Assembly (NCBI GenBank): GCA_051418075.1
Contig: JBPRGG010000023.1
Coordinates: 1 to 64,000 of the forward strand
Direction of reading: 5' to 3'
From: JBPRGG01 sp051418075
GTDB lineage: Bacteria; Bacteroidota; Bacteroidia; Cytophagales; Cyclobacteriaceae
DNA length: 64,000 nt
Each line of letters starts with the position of its first letter. Position 1 is the stretch's first letter. The position numbers and the translations under genes are program-made. Below the pieces are notes generated by a model, which saw only the letters and a list, made by a program, of their open reading frames with translations, made no database searches and was not told where the DNA came from. Below are positions 1 through 8,292 of the stretch, one piece after another.

Positions 1-1
1 A

Positions 2-175
2 TCAGTATGTCTAAAGGCGGTAATTTTGAAGAAAACTATAGCAGAATTTAAAGTTGATACTGCTTTGAGGGAGACTTTTGCTATAAAATTCACCAATGAT
101 ATCCAACTTTTCAACTTTCACTCGAATTACAACCATGAAAAGGTCCTGATTAAAACTACACAGAAAAAACTTTAA
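2..175 (+). CDS. possible 3' end of an unrecognised gene cut by the window edge
   Basis: The second frame is open from the window edge to a TAA at 173-175, giving 57 codons without a start. The encoded tail is hydrophilic and rich in Lys, Thr and Asn, and ends with a Lys-Lys-Leu. I recognise no domain. It would converge with the minus-strand membrane protein that ends at 298. The stretch from 176 to 297 shows nothing coding. An open frame of this length in AT-rich DNA is only weak evidence. Confidence 0.25.
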   Translation, partial: SVCLKAVILKKTIAEFKVDTALRETFAIKFTNDIQLFNFHSNYNHEKVLIKTTQKKL

Positions 176-297
176 GTTAAACATCACCGGATTGGTTCAA
201 CACCAGGAAAAACTCAGTGGAATCCCCCGGACCCACCTGGATTTGATTCCTTATTATTACAGGGCGTTATATTTTCTTTCGTTTTTAAACATCTGTA

Positions 298-762
298 TTA
301 TATTAAAATCCAAGCTGATAATAATCCAAACGTTAAACTATATATAATCGCTTCAAGTTGAATAGTCCAAAACACCCTTTTCTTTACAAATTCCTTTTTT
401 AAATATACAATTCCCTCAATGGTATTGGAAAATGGAATTGCACTTGCAAAATCCGCATACACAAACATTAGGGAGGCCATAAAAACAAATTGCAATCCGA
501 AACTCATGTCTCTCAGAAAAGGCAGAACCGGATACAACACTACAGACATAAGTACTGCTCTGATAAGCTGTGAAGGCAATAATAGTTTTGCAATACGCTT
601 GCTTTCATTTTCATCTTCCATATTTCTGAAAAAGGACTTAAATAACCGGTTTTTTCCTGAATACACTTTTTTGGCCAATTGAAGGTCAATAACTCCCGCA
701 ATTACGTAACATACAATATGTATTACGAAAAACAGCAAACTAAAAAAGATATAGTCCTTCAT
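298..762 (-). CDS. small integral membrane protein of unknown function
   Basis: This 154-residue protein has four hydrophobic stretches, at roughly residues 5-27, 62-84, 86-110 and 132-153. They are separated by short basic loops, including a Lys/Arg-rich loop around residues 30-58. No catalytic motif is visible and I do not recognise the family. The start lies 11 bases downstream of the stop of the broken serine hydrolase gene, so the two were probably co-transcribed. The partner suggests an accessory membrane protein for the hydrolase, but this is only inference. Confidence 0.6.
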   Translation of the reverse strand: MKDYIFFSLLFFVIHIVCYVIAGVIDLQLAKKVYSGKNRLFKSFFRNMEDENESKRIAKLLLPSQLIRAVLMSVVLYPVLPFLRDMSFGLQFVFMASLMFVYADFASAIPFSNTIEGIVYLKKEFVKKRVFWTIQLEAIIYSLTFGLLSAWILI

Positions 763-773
763 ATTTAAGTGTT

Positions 774-1854
774 TTATTTTTTAATTTTCAGTAAAGGTTT
801 TATAATTTTCAAAAGCATAAACCTTAGTGCTTTAGATTTATAAGAATCGTCATTAAATGCACCAATCGCATAAGTCTCGGTATGCGGATGAAAGAACATA
901 AAGGCTCCGGTAACACCTACACATCCCCAGCAAAAATACTTTTTGGGCAATATCAACGGAATGACTCTAAGCTTCCATACGGCATAACCATACCTAAAAT
1001 CTATTGCCGGAAATCCCATATTCACATCATCATAAATCATTTGATTTAAGGTAGCTTCCTTTACCAATTGGCCGTTAACCAAGGCTTTCATAAAAACCAG
1101 GTATTCACTCAAAGTTGCCACAATGCCTCCCCAGGCATAATCAATCTGTGCTATTCTTTTATTCTCAATAAAATTGGTGTTGAGAAGATAGATATCTGCC
1201 GGAGGATATTGGGGTTCGTTTTTGGGTTCGGAATAGCCGTTTATATAAGCATTATCCATTTTCAAAGGCTCTAGGATCATTTCATGAACAGCTTCGTGAA
1301 AAGGTTTTCGGGTGATGTTTTCTATGATTAACCCCAGCAGATAATAATTTGTATCGTTATAAAAATGTTTTTGACCCGGTTTACCAACGGGCTTAAGATT
1401 GGCTTTCCCCCATTCCAGTGCTTCCCTTACCGTCATTTCAAGGGTGGGGTCATTCATCATAATGTTAAGCAATGGAAAAAATACATCATTTAACCCGGAT
1501 GTTTGCTTCAGCAAATGCTTGATGCTGATATCGCCCGTATAATCATTGCCCTTATAGATATGCAAAACCACGTATTAAGTCTTCGTCAAGGTATTTAATA
1601 ATTTTATCGTCAAAGGACAGCAGTCCTTTGACGTACAATATACTTACGAGGGTAGCCGTAAACAATTTTCCTACGGAAGCAAGATGATTAGCTTGTTTCG
1701 GGTTGGCCTGAATTTCTCCAGTTTTTCCTTCGGCAATATTGATGTCAATTCCTAATTTCTCGGAATTAACAAGCAGATAAGCATTCTTTACTTTTTTATC
1801 CTTTTGTACTTGTTGCCTGAATTTGGACTTAATTTTTTCTTGTACCGCAGACAT
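774..1854 (-). pseudogene. serine hydrolase (beta-lactamase/class C PBP family), frameshifted
   Basis: Two overlapping reading frames together encode one serine hydrolase. The upstream piece (1552-1854) carries the active-site SxxK motif as Ser-Val-Gly-Lys near residue 60 and then runs into a premature stop. The downstream piece (774-1571) resumes in another frame with the conserved HLLKQTSG segment, a Tyr-Asn-Asp motif for the second catalytic element, and a C-terminal Gly-Val-Thr-Gly segment. Dropping one base from the four-A run at 1564-1567 (plus strand) joins them smoothly as RG-LHIYKG. The gene is therefore either a recent pseudogene or carries a sequencing indel. Members of this family are peptidases or esterases acting on D-amino-acid or ester substrates; the substrate cannot be told here. 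No clear signal peptide is present in the upstream piece. Confidence 0.8.
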
Positions 1855-1904
1855 TTTCTTTAATATTTGAAATATTGTTATTTATGTGCAGGTTATTTAA
1901 TGCC

Positions 1905-1985
1905 CCATAACGGTCAGCACATGTGCTGTAGCTTTGGCTGTGTGTTGGCCTTTGAGCGGCTATGGCATATGTGCAATGTTGGCCA
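1905..1985. repeat. imperfect inverted repeat, attC-like or REP-like hairpin
   Basis: GCACATGTGC at 1917-1926 pairs with GCATATGTGC at 1965-1974, with 9 of 10 positions complementary. AAC at 1909-1911 and GTT at 1978-1980 flank the pair, so the whole stretch can fold into one long imperfect stem. CAGCACATGTGCTG at 1915-1928 is itself a perfect palindrome, and GTTGGCC occurs twice (1944-1950 and 1978-1984). It lies just beyond the 3' end of the small antitoxin-like gene. The layout resembles an integron attC site, but the GTTRRRY box is not canonical, so an intergenic REP-type element is equally possible. Confidence 0.35.
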
Positions 1986-1992
1986 TTCGGCA

Positions 1993-2127
1993 TTATTTCT
2001 TTAATCTATTTTTGTTAAGATACTCTTTATATTCCTGATATTTCATATCCTTAGTATCCCGAGAAATCTTCTTTTTAATTTCTCGAAAGTACTTAACCGT
2101 ATCAAACTCTTTTTCTTTAGTCTTCAT
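1993..2127 (-). CDS. small antitoxin-like partner of the PIN toxin gene
   Basis: This 44-residue ORF starts with ATG at 2125-2127, overlapping the last 11 bases of the PIN-domain gene, and stops at 1993-1995. The product is highly charged (Lys, Glu, Asp, Tyr) with a predicted helical middle, beginning MKTKEKEFDTV. Short proteins beginning with a similar Lys-Thr-Lys-Phe-Asp pattern are commonly encoded right after this class of PIN protein, where they are presumed antitoxins. Translational coupling through the overlap supports a pair. The function is inferred from position and composition only. Confidence 0.55.
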   Translation of the reverse strand: MKTKEKEFDTVKYFREIKKKISRDTKDMKYQEYKEYLNKNRLKK

Positions 2128-2578
2128 CTTTTACTATTTCTTTTGGTGATCGAATATCTAACTGAATATATCCATTTTTAATATTTACTGAGTTATATCC
2201 CCTAATACGAAAAACATTTACAATATGTCTAAAATTCCAACTAACCAAATAATCAACCTTATTAATGGTAGCTGTAGCAATATGTACACAATCATCAAAA
2301 CTTGTTTCTCCGACAACTTTTTCTTGAATGTATTCTTTGGCAAGTTTAAAACCATCTTCAGACACCTCTACAAACTCCATATCTTCCTTTGGAAGACCAT
2401 TAAAATGATTTTTTACCCTATCTGGTGCTTTTTATAGTTCAGCTTCTGTTAAATCAGAATAGACACATATTATCTCATCATTGAGCATCATTTGAAAGAG
2501 TCTCTCAGTTATATCTTTAAATTCTTCGTCAAATAGGCCTCCAAAAACAGATGTGTCAAAGTATAAGCGTGGTTTCAT
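2117..2578 (-). pseudogene. PIN-domain (VapC-like) toxin gene with an in-frame stop
   Basis: One continuous frame of 154 codons runs from ATG at 2578 to 2117 but has a TAA at 2432-2434 (codon 49). Before the stop is a PIN N-terminus with the catalytic Asp in YFDTSVFGG (Asp8). After it come the conserved second half, including the DDCVHIATATIN helix with its acidic metal ligands, VSWNFRHIVN, and a RSPKEI tail. PIN proteins of this type are metal-dependent RNases. A single change from a sense codon such as GAA would explain the TAA. Reinitiation at Met 2380 would give an 87-residue fragment without Asp8, so toxin activity is probably lost. The small downstream gene still appears intact. Confidence 0.75.
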
Positions 2579-2781
2579 GATTTAAAGATAAGCAAATATT
2601 TGAAGTATTAGGTCTTCATTCCAATGCTGATGCCCAACACCTCAATAAATTCATTGATTATATTTACCTTATGGCATTTTAAACCTCACCTCTGTTTAAC
2701 CTGTCAATTCCAGACATCTCGTTTACCTGAAAAAATTCAAGATTATACCATATCTTTCTCAAAGTATAAAAGGTAACCAAA

Positions 2782-5700
2782 CTAATATTCAGCCACAACC
2801 TCCCCATTTTGCTTATCAATCATCAGCATCTTCACCCTTCCCGGCTCCACCTTTACTTTGTACTCCTGGCTCAGGGTATGATCATTGATACTAAAGGTCT
2901 GGGTTTGGTCTGTTTCTGATAATATGAAATAATATCGTCCCTCTTGATAATCCATCGGCCTGACCAAAATGCCAGGATCTTCTGTGCTTAAACTAAAGCT
3001 TTTCTCTATACCGGCCTGCTCAGCCGCAAATGCATATAAAGCTGCCAATGCTTCAAAATTGTTGTTCATCTCCATGGGATAAGCACAGATGATCACTTTC
3101 CCCTGGCCGTGCTTTATTACTTTGATTTCCTCCTGATTTTCTGCCCAAATCATTTGATCCAGGTTCTGCATAGCGGACCGATCATAGAAGCTGAGATGGT
3201 GCTTTTGGCCATCAAGTTCTACATAAGACTGGTGTTGTAGCATGGGTTCAATATCAAAATCCAGATCCAATTGCTTGATCCGGGGAGCAGGCAGAAAAAA
3301 AGGATCACGATCGATAGGGCCGGTCACCAGTAAAGTAGTGCCATCCTCCACCCACTCCAGCAACTCCTGCCAGGCTTCTTCTGTTATAACCTGGGCACTG
3401 GGCAAAACAGCCAGCTTCGGATTTTCCTGAAATCTGAACAAGTGGTATTCACTGGCAGAAATAGCGGGTATCCGGTTGTGGTAATGCAGCGTACGAATGG
3501 CATTACGGGTAGCCCGGATAGCCTGTCCATTATAGGCCGTCATTTGCAGGGAATAAGGAACCACAACTGCCACTTCCGGATCATTGGCCGGAGAAAAATA
3601 ATCCCAGGCTTTATGTATAAAATTATTCAGGTTAATAAATATTTCTACCTCCTTCTTTGCAGTACCATCCCCCCGATGCAAACCTATATAAGCCTCATTC
3701 TGATTAAACAGATATATATTGGTATTCCAGATCCAGGGAATATATCCGGCTGCTTCTACGCCAATACTGTAACCTAGTTTTCTTTCCAGACTATGAGCCA
3801 GGGCAGTCTCAGACAAACGCCGATGGCCACGAAGATCTTCAAATCGCATATTCCCCACCTCCTGTAACAGTAATGGTATTCCTTTTGATTTGGCCATGAT
3901 ATTGTCCCAAAGCAGGTCATCCAGTTGCCACCAGTTATGCAGATTGCTGAAATCACTTTCTTCCGCAATAAAATCATGAAAAACCCGGTTCATCACACCT
4001 CCTTCATCCATGCCGGTCACAACCAGTTGAGAACTCCCGGTATTGCGAATGATCTCTTTCATAGCCCGGGCCCAGTTGTTATAAGCAAACTGAGAAAAAA
4101 GATTGTAATCGAAAGCCATGGTAGGTTTTTGCTCCACTGTATATAATCCGCGGTTAGACAACATGTCACTTTCCGGCAACTTGATCAGGTTGTTTTCATC
4201 AATGATTTGTGGTAAAGTAGTATTCCAGTTAGTGGCAATCATTTCCAGGTCATCATTATATCTGTCTCTCAACCACTGGTCCCAGTCTTCCTGTTCGGTA
4301 ATGGTACCAGTAGGTACCGCCGATGTAAAATGAAACCCTTCCCGGCCATAGGTTGGCTCGTTGATCAGGTCCCAGATGATATCAGAGTTATTTTTATACC
4401 TTTCAGCAAAAGCCAGGATATACTTCTTTTGGTATTCATAAGCCTCCGGATTTGTATAGGGATCATCAATACCTTTTACAGAAGGCATCATGTGATAGAA
4501 ATTCAGTTGCACCGGAATATCATATTTTTTGGCAATCATAAAAAAAGCATCCCAGGCTTTCATGGTTTTTTCATTGACTTCGCCTTGCTCATCGAGGATG
4601 TATTCATGCCCGGTCCAAATGCCAGTGCGGATCATGTTGATACCCGATTCCTTCATATATTTAAAATCCTGGTCCCAGATTACAGGATTTGGATCAATAA
4701 AATAGAAACGGTGGTTTTCACTGGACATATAAGTCATACCAGCCACGGGAAAGGTCTCGCCTCCCCGGGTGATGAAATGAGAATTGGTGCCAAATGGTTC
4801 ACCACTGTTCATTTGGGCCAGGTCACCCACTAAAAAGCCATTCCAGGTGTATAAAACAGGCTGTTCTGCTTCAAGAGTTAAATTGATCCGGTACAGACCA
4901 TCTTTCACACCTCTTTTCAGGTCGAAAGTATAGGCTTCCTGACCGGAAGAAATATTGGTTTTTTCCCGCTGGATCACTTTTTCATTATAAATCACCTCTA
5001 CCTGAGCTGAAAGTGGTTGATTATTTTGCAGCCAGTCAAATGTCACAGTTACCCTGGGTTTATCTTTGGCCCCATAAAAAGCATACTCCGGTACAATGTC
5101 CACTAACATCGGCTTATTCAGGCCGTATTTGATATAGGTCTGCAATAATTGCTGCCCTTCCTGACCTTCCCAGAAACCTGCTACCGGCTTAAAGTTGAAT
5201 AAAAGCCATCGCCCCCCGGCAAATTGCTCCTTTTCCCGGTTGATCTCACTGATCAAGGGGATGGTTTTCAATCCATTTTGATCTACCCCGGCTAACATAT
5301 TGTACCAGGTACCATCTTTGGAACTTAAGGATCCATTCCGGTCTGTATAGGAATAAGACGACATCATCACCAGTACCGAATAAGCGCTGTCAATATTAGC
5401 CGGAGATAATTGAGGATTAAGAAATTGAAATCTTTGATCTACTTCCGTTCTCTGAATTCCCTCATAGGGCAGGATCTCGGCATCAATAATCCTAAGCTGC
5501 TCCATAAACCGGTTGGTAAACGCACCAGCCTGATACTGACCTTGTTCAGAAGTAACGTTACGGCTAAACATCCGTCCGCCGGTCACCAGAATATTGCCTC
5601 CTTTATCCAGGTAATCATAAATAGCGGGCCAGATTTCATCGCTCATGGCAGATCCATAGGGCCATATCACCAGGGCTTTACTGGCATCAAGAGGTGTTTG

Positions 5701-5895
5701 TTCAAACTGCTTAAAATTAACCTTACTCACTGGTACTGATTCATTTTGCCATAGCTGAACTACCTGCTCATACCTGAGAGGCTCGGTTTCCAGGTAAGGA
5801 AAGCCATTTTGTTCTATAAAATAAATATTTGTTACCTGGGCCTGGATAGTCCAGGCCATCAACATGATGGTGGATAATAGAGTATATTTTTTCAT
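2782..5895 (-). CDS. secreted clan GH-A glycoside hydrolase (GH5/GH42-like), 1037 aa
   Basis: An N-terminal signal peptide ends near Ala19-Gln20. Residues about 60-260 resemble a glutamine-amidotransferase/ThuA-like fold, with a GGNILVTGG strand-loop. A (beta/alpha)8 glycosidase domain follows, at about residues 370-740. The acid/base is the Glu of WDLINEP (Glu513) and the likely nucleophile is the Glu in LLLQEVG (Glu679), the clan GH-A pattern. The C-terminal part (about 770-1000) again has an amidotransferase-like segment, as in the trimerisation domain of beta-galactosidases. The protein probably hydrolyses a plant or algal glycan in the periplasm or outside the cell. The exact family (GH5, GH42 or a relative) and linkage cannot be decided from motifs. 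The neighbouring sulfatase suggests a sulfated glycan. Downstream, 2579-2781 holds no gene. Confidence 0.8.
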   Translation of the reverse strand: MKKYTLLSTIMLMAWTIQAQVTNIYFIEQNGFPYLETEPLRYEQVVQLWQNESVPVSKVNFKQFEQTPLDASKALVIWPYGSAMSDEIWPAIYDYLDKGGNILVTGGRMFSRNVTSEQGQYQAGAFTNRFMEQLRIIDAEILPYEGIQRTEVDQRFQFLNPQLSPANIDSAYSVLVMMSSYSYTDRNGSLSSKDGTWYNMLAGVDQNGLKTIPLISEINREKEQFAGGRWLLFNFKPVAGFWEGQEGQQLLQTYIKYGLNKPMLVDIVPEYAFYGAKDKPRVTVTFDWLQNNQPLSAQVEVIYNEKVIQREKTNISSGQEAYTFDLKRGVKDGLYRINLTLEAEQPVLYTWNGFLVGDLAQMNSGEPFGTNSHFITRGGETFPVAGMTYMSSENHRFYFIDPNPVIWDQDFKYMKESGINMIRTGIWTGHEYILDEQGEVNEKTMKAWDAFFMIAKKYDIPVQLNFYHMMPSVKGIDDPYTNPEAYEYQKKYILAFAERYKNNSDIIWDLINEPTYGREGFHFTSAVPTGTITEQEDWDQWLRDRYNDDLEMIATNWNTTLPQIIDENNLIKLPESDMLSNRGLYTVEQKPTMAFDYNLFSQFAYNNWARAMKEIIRNTGSSQLVVTGMDEGGVMNRVFHDFIAEESDFSNLHNWWQLDDLLWDNIMAKSKGIPLLLQEVGNMRFEDLRGHRRLSETALAHSLERKLGYSIGVEAAGYIPWIWNTNIYLFNQNEAYIGLHRGDGTAKKEVEIFINLNNFIHKAWDYFSPANDPEVAVVVPYSLQMTAYNGQAIRATRNAIRTLHYHNRIPAISASEYHLFRFQENPKLAVLPSAQVITEEAWQELLEWVEDGTTLLVTGPIDRDPFFLPAPRIKQLDLDFDIEPMLQHQSYVELDGQKHHLSFYDRSAMQNLDQMIWAENQEEIKVIKHGQGKVIICAYPMEMNNNFEALAALYAFAAEQAGIEKSFSLSTEDPGILVRPMDYQEGRYYFILSETDQTQTFSINDHTLSQEYKVKVEPGRVKMLMIDKQNGEVVAEY

Positions 5896-6024
5896 AATTT
5901 TTTAGCTTGTTCTTAGAAATTTAAGATCGTGTTTTATAGAAAATGTCGTATTAAAAACCCTGAATAGTTTTGATCATTCGATAAAAAATCTTGTTTTAAG
6001 GCATTTCCTGAAAGTACTACTTTT

Positions 6025-7464
6025 TCAGTTGGCCATACCCACATCCCTGTTGCCTGATCCGGTTTTTCCATTTAATCTATCGCCTAATTCCAGACGCATT
6101 TGCTGAGCCAGTTCCTGCAATTCCCGGGCTACCTCAGGATATTGAGAGATGACATCTGTGGTCTCGCTGATATCATTTTCCAGGTCATACAATTCCAGTC
6201 CTGCCTTTACCCGGTTGTTGTAAGGAATAGGCAATCCATCACTTCTGCCTTTTCTTCCTTCCAGGGAGCGATATTCATGGGGAAAGTATAATTTCCAGCG
6301 GCCATCACCACTCAGCAGGGCTTGTAGTTCATTGTTTTTATAATAAAAAAAATAAGCTTCCGGCCCGGTGATTTTCCAGGGTTTATTCAAGATCACTGGC
6401 AAAATGCTTTTTCCATCAATCCGTTTTTCCGGAAGATCCGTTCCTAAAATATCCGCAATGGTGGGAAAAATATCCATGGTAGTGGCGGGCTGTTTCTGAA
6501 CCATACCTGAAGGGATTTGATCAGGCCAGTACATAATGGAAGGCACCCGGATGCCGCCTTCCCAAACAGTGCCTTTTCCCTCCCGCAAAGGGCCTGTTAC
6601 ACCAGAATGTGTTCCATAGGAAAGCCAAGGACCATTGTCAGAGGTAAAGATGACCAGGGTATTATTTAAATTCAGCTCCTTCAGAGTCTTTATGACTTCT
6701 CCCACGGACCAATCAATTTCCATCATTACATCTCCATATATTCCGGCACCTGACTTTCCCCTGAATTTATCCGAAACGTAAAGGGGAACGTGAGGCATAC
6801 TATGGGCCAGGTAAAGGAAAAAAGGTTCATTTTGGTGTGAATGAATAAATTTTAAAGCCTCCCTGGTATAATTGGTAGTAAGCATGTCCTGATCTTCATC
6901 CAGGTAGTAGATCACCTGCTCATCTTTCATGACTGGCAACCGGGGGAAATCAAACTGCTCGTTGTTCGGATGCATTGGCCACATGTCATTGGAGTAGGGA
7001 ATGCCATAATACTGATCGAATCCCTGGCGGGTGGGTAAAAATTGGGTTTGATCGCCTAAATGCCATTTTCCGATCATAGTTGTAGCATATCCCTTTTGCT
7101 GACACAGTTCGGCCAGGGTAATTTCAGAAGGATTTAAACCTACCTTAGCATCAGGAAAAAGGGCTCCATGAATTCCTACCCGGTTGGCATAACAACCGGT
7201 TAACAAAGAAGCCCTTGAAGCAGAACATACAGGTTGAGAGACATAAAAATTAGTGAATTTCATTCCCTGGTCAGCCAGCCTGTCCAGGTGAGGTGTCTGA
7301 TAATTATTCTGACCATAGCAACTGAGATCGCCATATCCCATGTCATCAGTAAAAATGATAATGATATTGGGTAAACCATTATCTGATTGCCCTTTTACCG
7401 AATAGCAGGATAGCATCAGAACTAAGAAAAATATATGTAGGTGAACCGGGAATTTTGCCATCAT
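6025..7464 (-). CDS. secreted arylsulfatase family (S1) sulfatase
   Basis: This is a 479-residue sulfatase with an N-terminal signal peptide (about residues 1-25). The calcium-site aspartates are in FTDDMGYGD (Asp40, Asp41). The formylglycine motif is Cys-Ser-Ala-Ser-Arg at 80-84, where Ala replaces the usual Pro; the Cys, Arg and downstream Leu-Thr-Gly are retained. Lys and His ligands follow in GKWHLGD, and TSDNGPW supplies the second metal-site Asp-Asn. The enzyme needs a maturase to convert Cys80. It removes sulfate esters from sugars in the periplasm, and the neighbouring glycosidase suggests a sulfated polysaccharide. The gene is 129 bases upstream of the glycosidase in transcription order, so they may share an operon. 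The substrate subfamily cannot be assigned by eye. Confidence 0.88.
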   Translation of the reverse strand: MMAKFPVHLHIFFLVLMLSCYSVKGQSDNGLPNIIIIFTDDMGYGDLSCYGQNNYQTPHLDRLADQGMKFTNFYVSQPVCSASRASLLTGCYANRVGIHGALFPDAKVGLNPSEITLAELCQQKGYATTMIGKWHLGDQTQFLPTRQGFDQYYGIPYSNDMWPMHPNNEQFDFPRLPVMKDEQVIYYLDEDQDMLTTNYTREALKFIHSHQNEPFFLYLAHSMPHVPLYVSDKFRGKSGAGIYGDVMMEIDWSVGEVIKTLKELNLNNTLVIFTSDNGPWLSYGTHSGVTGPLREGKGTVWEGGIRVPSIMYWPDQIPSGMVQKQPATTMDIFPTIADILGTDLPEKRIDGKSILPVILNKPWKITGPEAYFFYYKNNELQALLSGDGRWKLYFPHEYRSLEGRKGRSDGLPIPYNNRVKAGLELYDLENDISETTDVISQYPEVARELQELAQQMRLELGDRLNGKTGSGNRDVGMAN

Positions 7465-7545
7465 AAATCAAATGAATTCTGAAAACCTAAACATACAAAA
7501 AAAACAGTAATCCGTTAAATATGATTGTTTATGAAGGAAGGTTAG

Positions 7546-7959
7546 TTAAAAATACTGGCTTATAAATTCTTCACAATTGCACAGGGCAATTTGGCTAAAA
7601 TAAAAATCTTCCTTATTTTCTGTGATGATCAGATCGCAGGCTGCTTCCAAAGCGGAATAATATTCCATTCCATCTTCAAAATCATGGATTTGTGGATTTT
7701 GACCAGCTAAATGGCAGATTTGCTGATTAATACTGGTGATTTGAATATTTTCGGTCAGCTTTTTGATCTTCTTTTTTGCTAAATCTTCACCGCTCTTTTT
7801 AGAAGCAAAATAAAAAGCAATGGCCAAACATAATGGGGAAGTAAATATCTGATAATCTGAATGCTGCGACAAAGATAAAATTCTTGCTGCCTGATTGAAC
7901 AGGGGAAATTCTTTATTTATCACAGCCACAATTACATTAGCATCCAGAAAAATTTTCAT
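7546..7959 (-). CDS. PIN-domain ribonuclease toxin
   Basis: This 137-residue PIN-domain protein begins MKIFLDANVIV, with the first catalytic Asp at residue 6. Acidic residues in HDFEDGMEYYSALEAACD and the end motif IITENKEDF supply the remaining metal ligands, so the active site looks complete. Its start overlaps the stop of the upstream DUF6364-like gene by 4 bases, a coupling typical of toxin-antitoxin pairs. The role inferred from the family is a toxin that cuts RNA when the antitoxin is degraded. The pair sits between glycan genes that are otherwise unrelated to it. Confidence 0.82.
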   Translation of the reverse strand: MKIFLDANVIVAVINKEFPLFNQAARILSLSQHSDYQIFTSPLCLAIAFYFASKKSGEDLAKKKIKKLTENIQITSINQQICHLAGQNPQIHDFEDGMEYYSALEAACDLIITENKEDFYFSQIALCNCEEFISQYF

Positions 7960-8207
7960 GGCTTATGCTTGTGATATTCATCTTTGAGGTTCTTTCTGGA
8001 TCTTTTATGGTATACTGCCTCCCCTTCAGCCAACTCATGCACCCAATCTGAAATGGGCAACTCCTCCAGGCTTTTATATTGACCGGAAGTGATTTGCCGA
8101 TATAAAAACTCAGTGAGCCGGGATAAGCTGATATTCTGAGAAGCAGCAAAAGCTTTGGCTTTTTCAATTACTTCCCGGTCAAAATTCAAGGTTAATTTTG
8201 TGTCCAT
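7956..8207 (-). CDS. DUF6364-type ribbon-helix-helix antitoxin
   Basis: This 83-residue protein begins MDTKLTLNFDREVIEKAK. A short basic beta strand followed by two helices (residues about 3-45) has the shape of a ribbon-helix-helix DNA-binding domain, as in the DUF6364 antitoxin family. The charged C-terminal tail would wrap the toxin. It is the first gene of the pair, and the toxin start overlaps its end. Two copies of GTTACGTAT lie just upstream of the start codon and are the likely autoregulatory operator. Confidence 0.8.
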   Translation of the reverse strand: MDTKLTLNFDREVIEKAKAFAASQNISLSRLTEFLYRQITSGQYKSLEELPISDWVHELAEGEAVYHKRSRKNLKDEYHKHKP

Positions 8208-8214
8208 AAAAATC

Positions 8215-8245
8215 GTTACGTATAATATATTGTTTTGTTACGTAT
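8215..8245 (-). promoter_or_regulatory. direct-repeat operator of the toxin-antitoxin operon
   Basis: GTTACGTAT occurs at 8215-8223 and again at 8237-8245, exactly 22 bases (two helical turns) apart. Each copy has the palindromic core TACGTA, and a TATAATATAT stretch lies between the copies. The first copy is only 7 bases upstream of the antitoxin start codon. Ribbon-helix-helix antitoxins bind such short repeats cooperatively, so this is the likely autorepression site. Confidence 0.55.
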
Positions 8246-8292
8246 TTTATTCATTTAGGGTTTTTCTTTATTAAAGTCAATGTACACCAGGG

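Noticed and set aside
2600..2720. GCCCAAC near 2628 as a second attC-like core flanking the toxin-antitoxin pair
   Set aside because: No paired stem or second core was found around it, so a cassette boundary could not be supported.
3242..5739. Several plus-strand open frames across the 1037-residue glycosidase gene
   Set aside because: They are antisense to a well-supported gene with signal peptide and catalytic motifs, and their translations show no domain.
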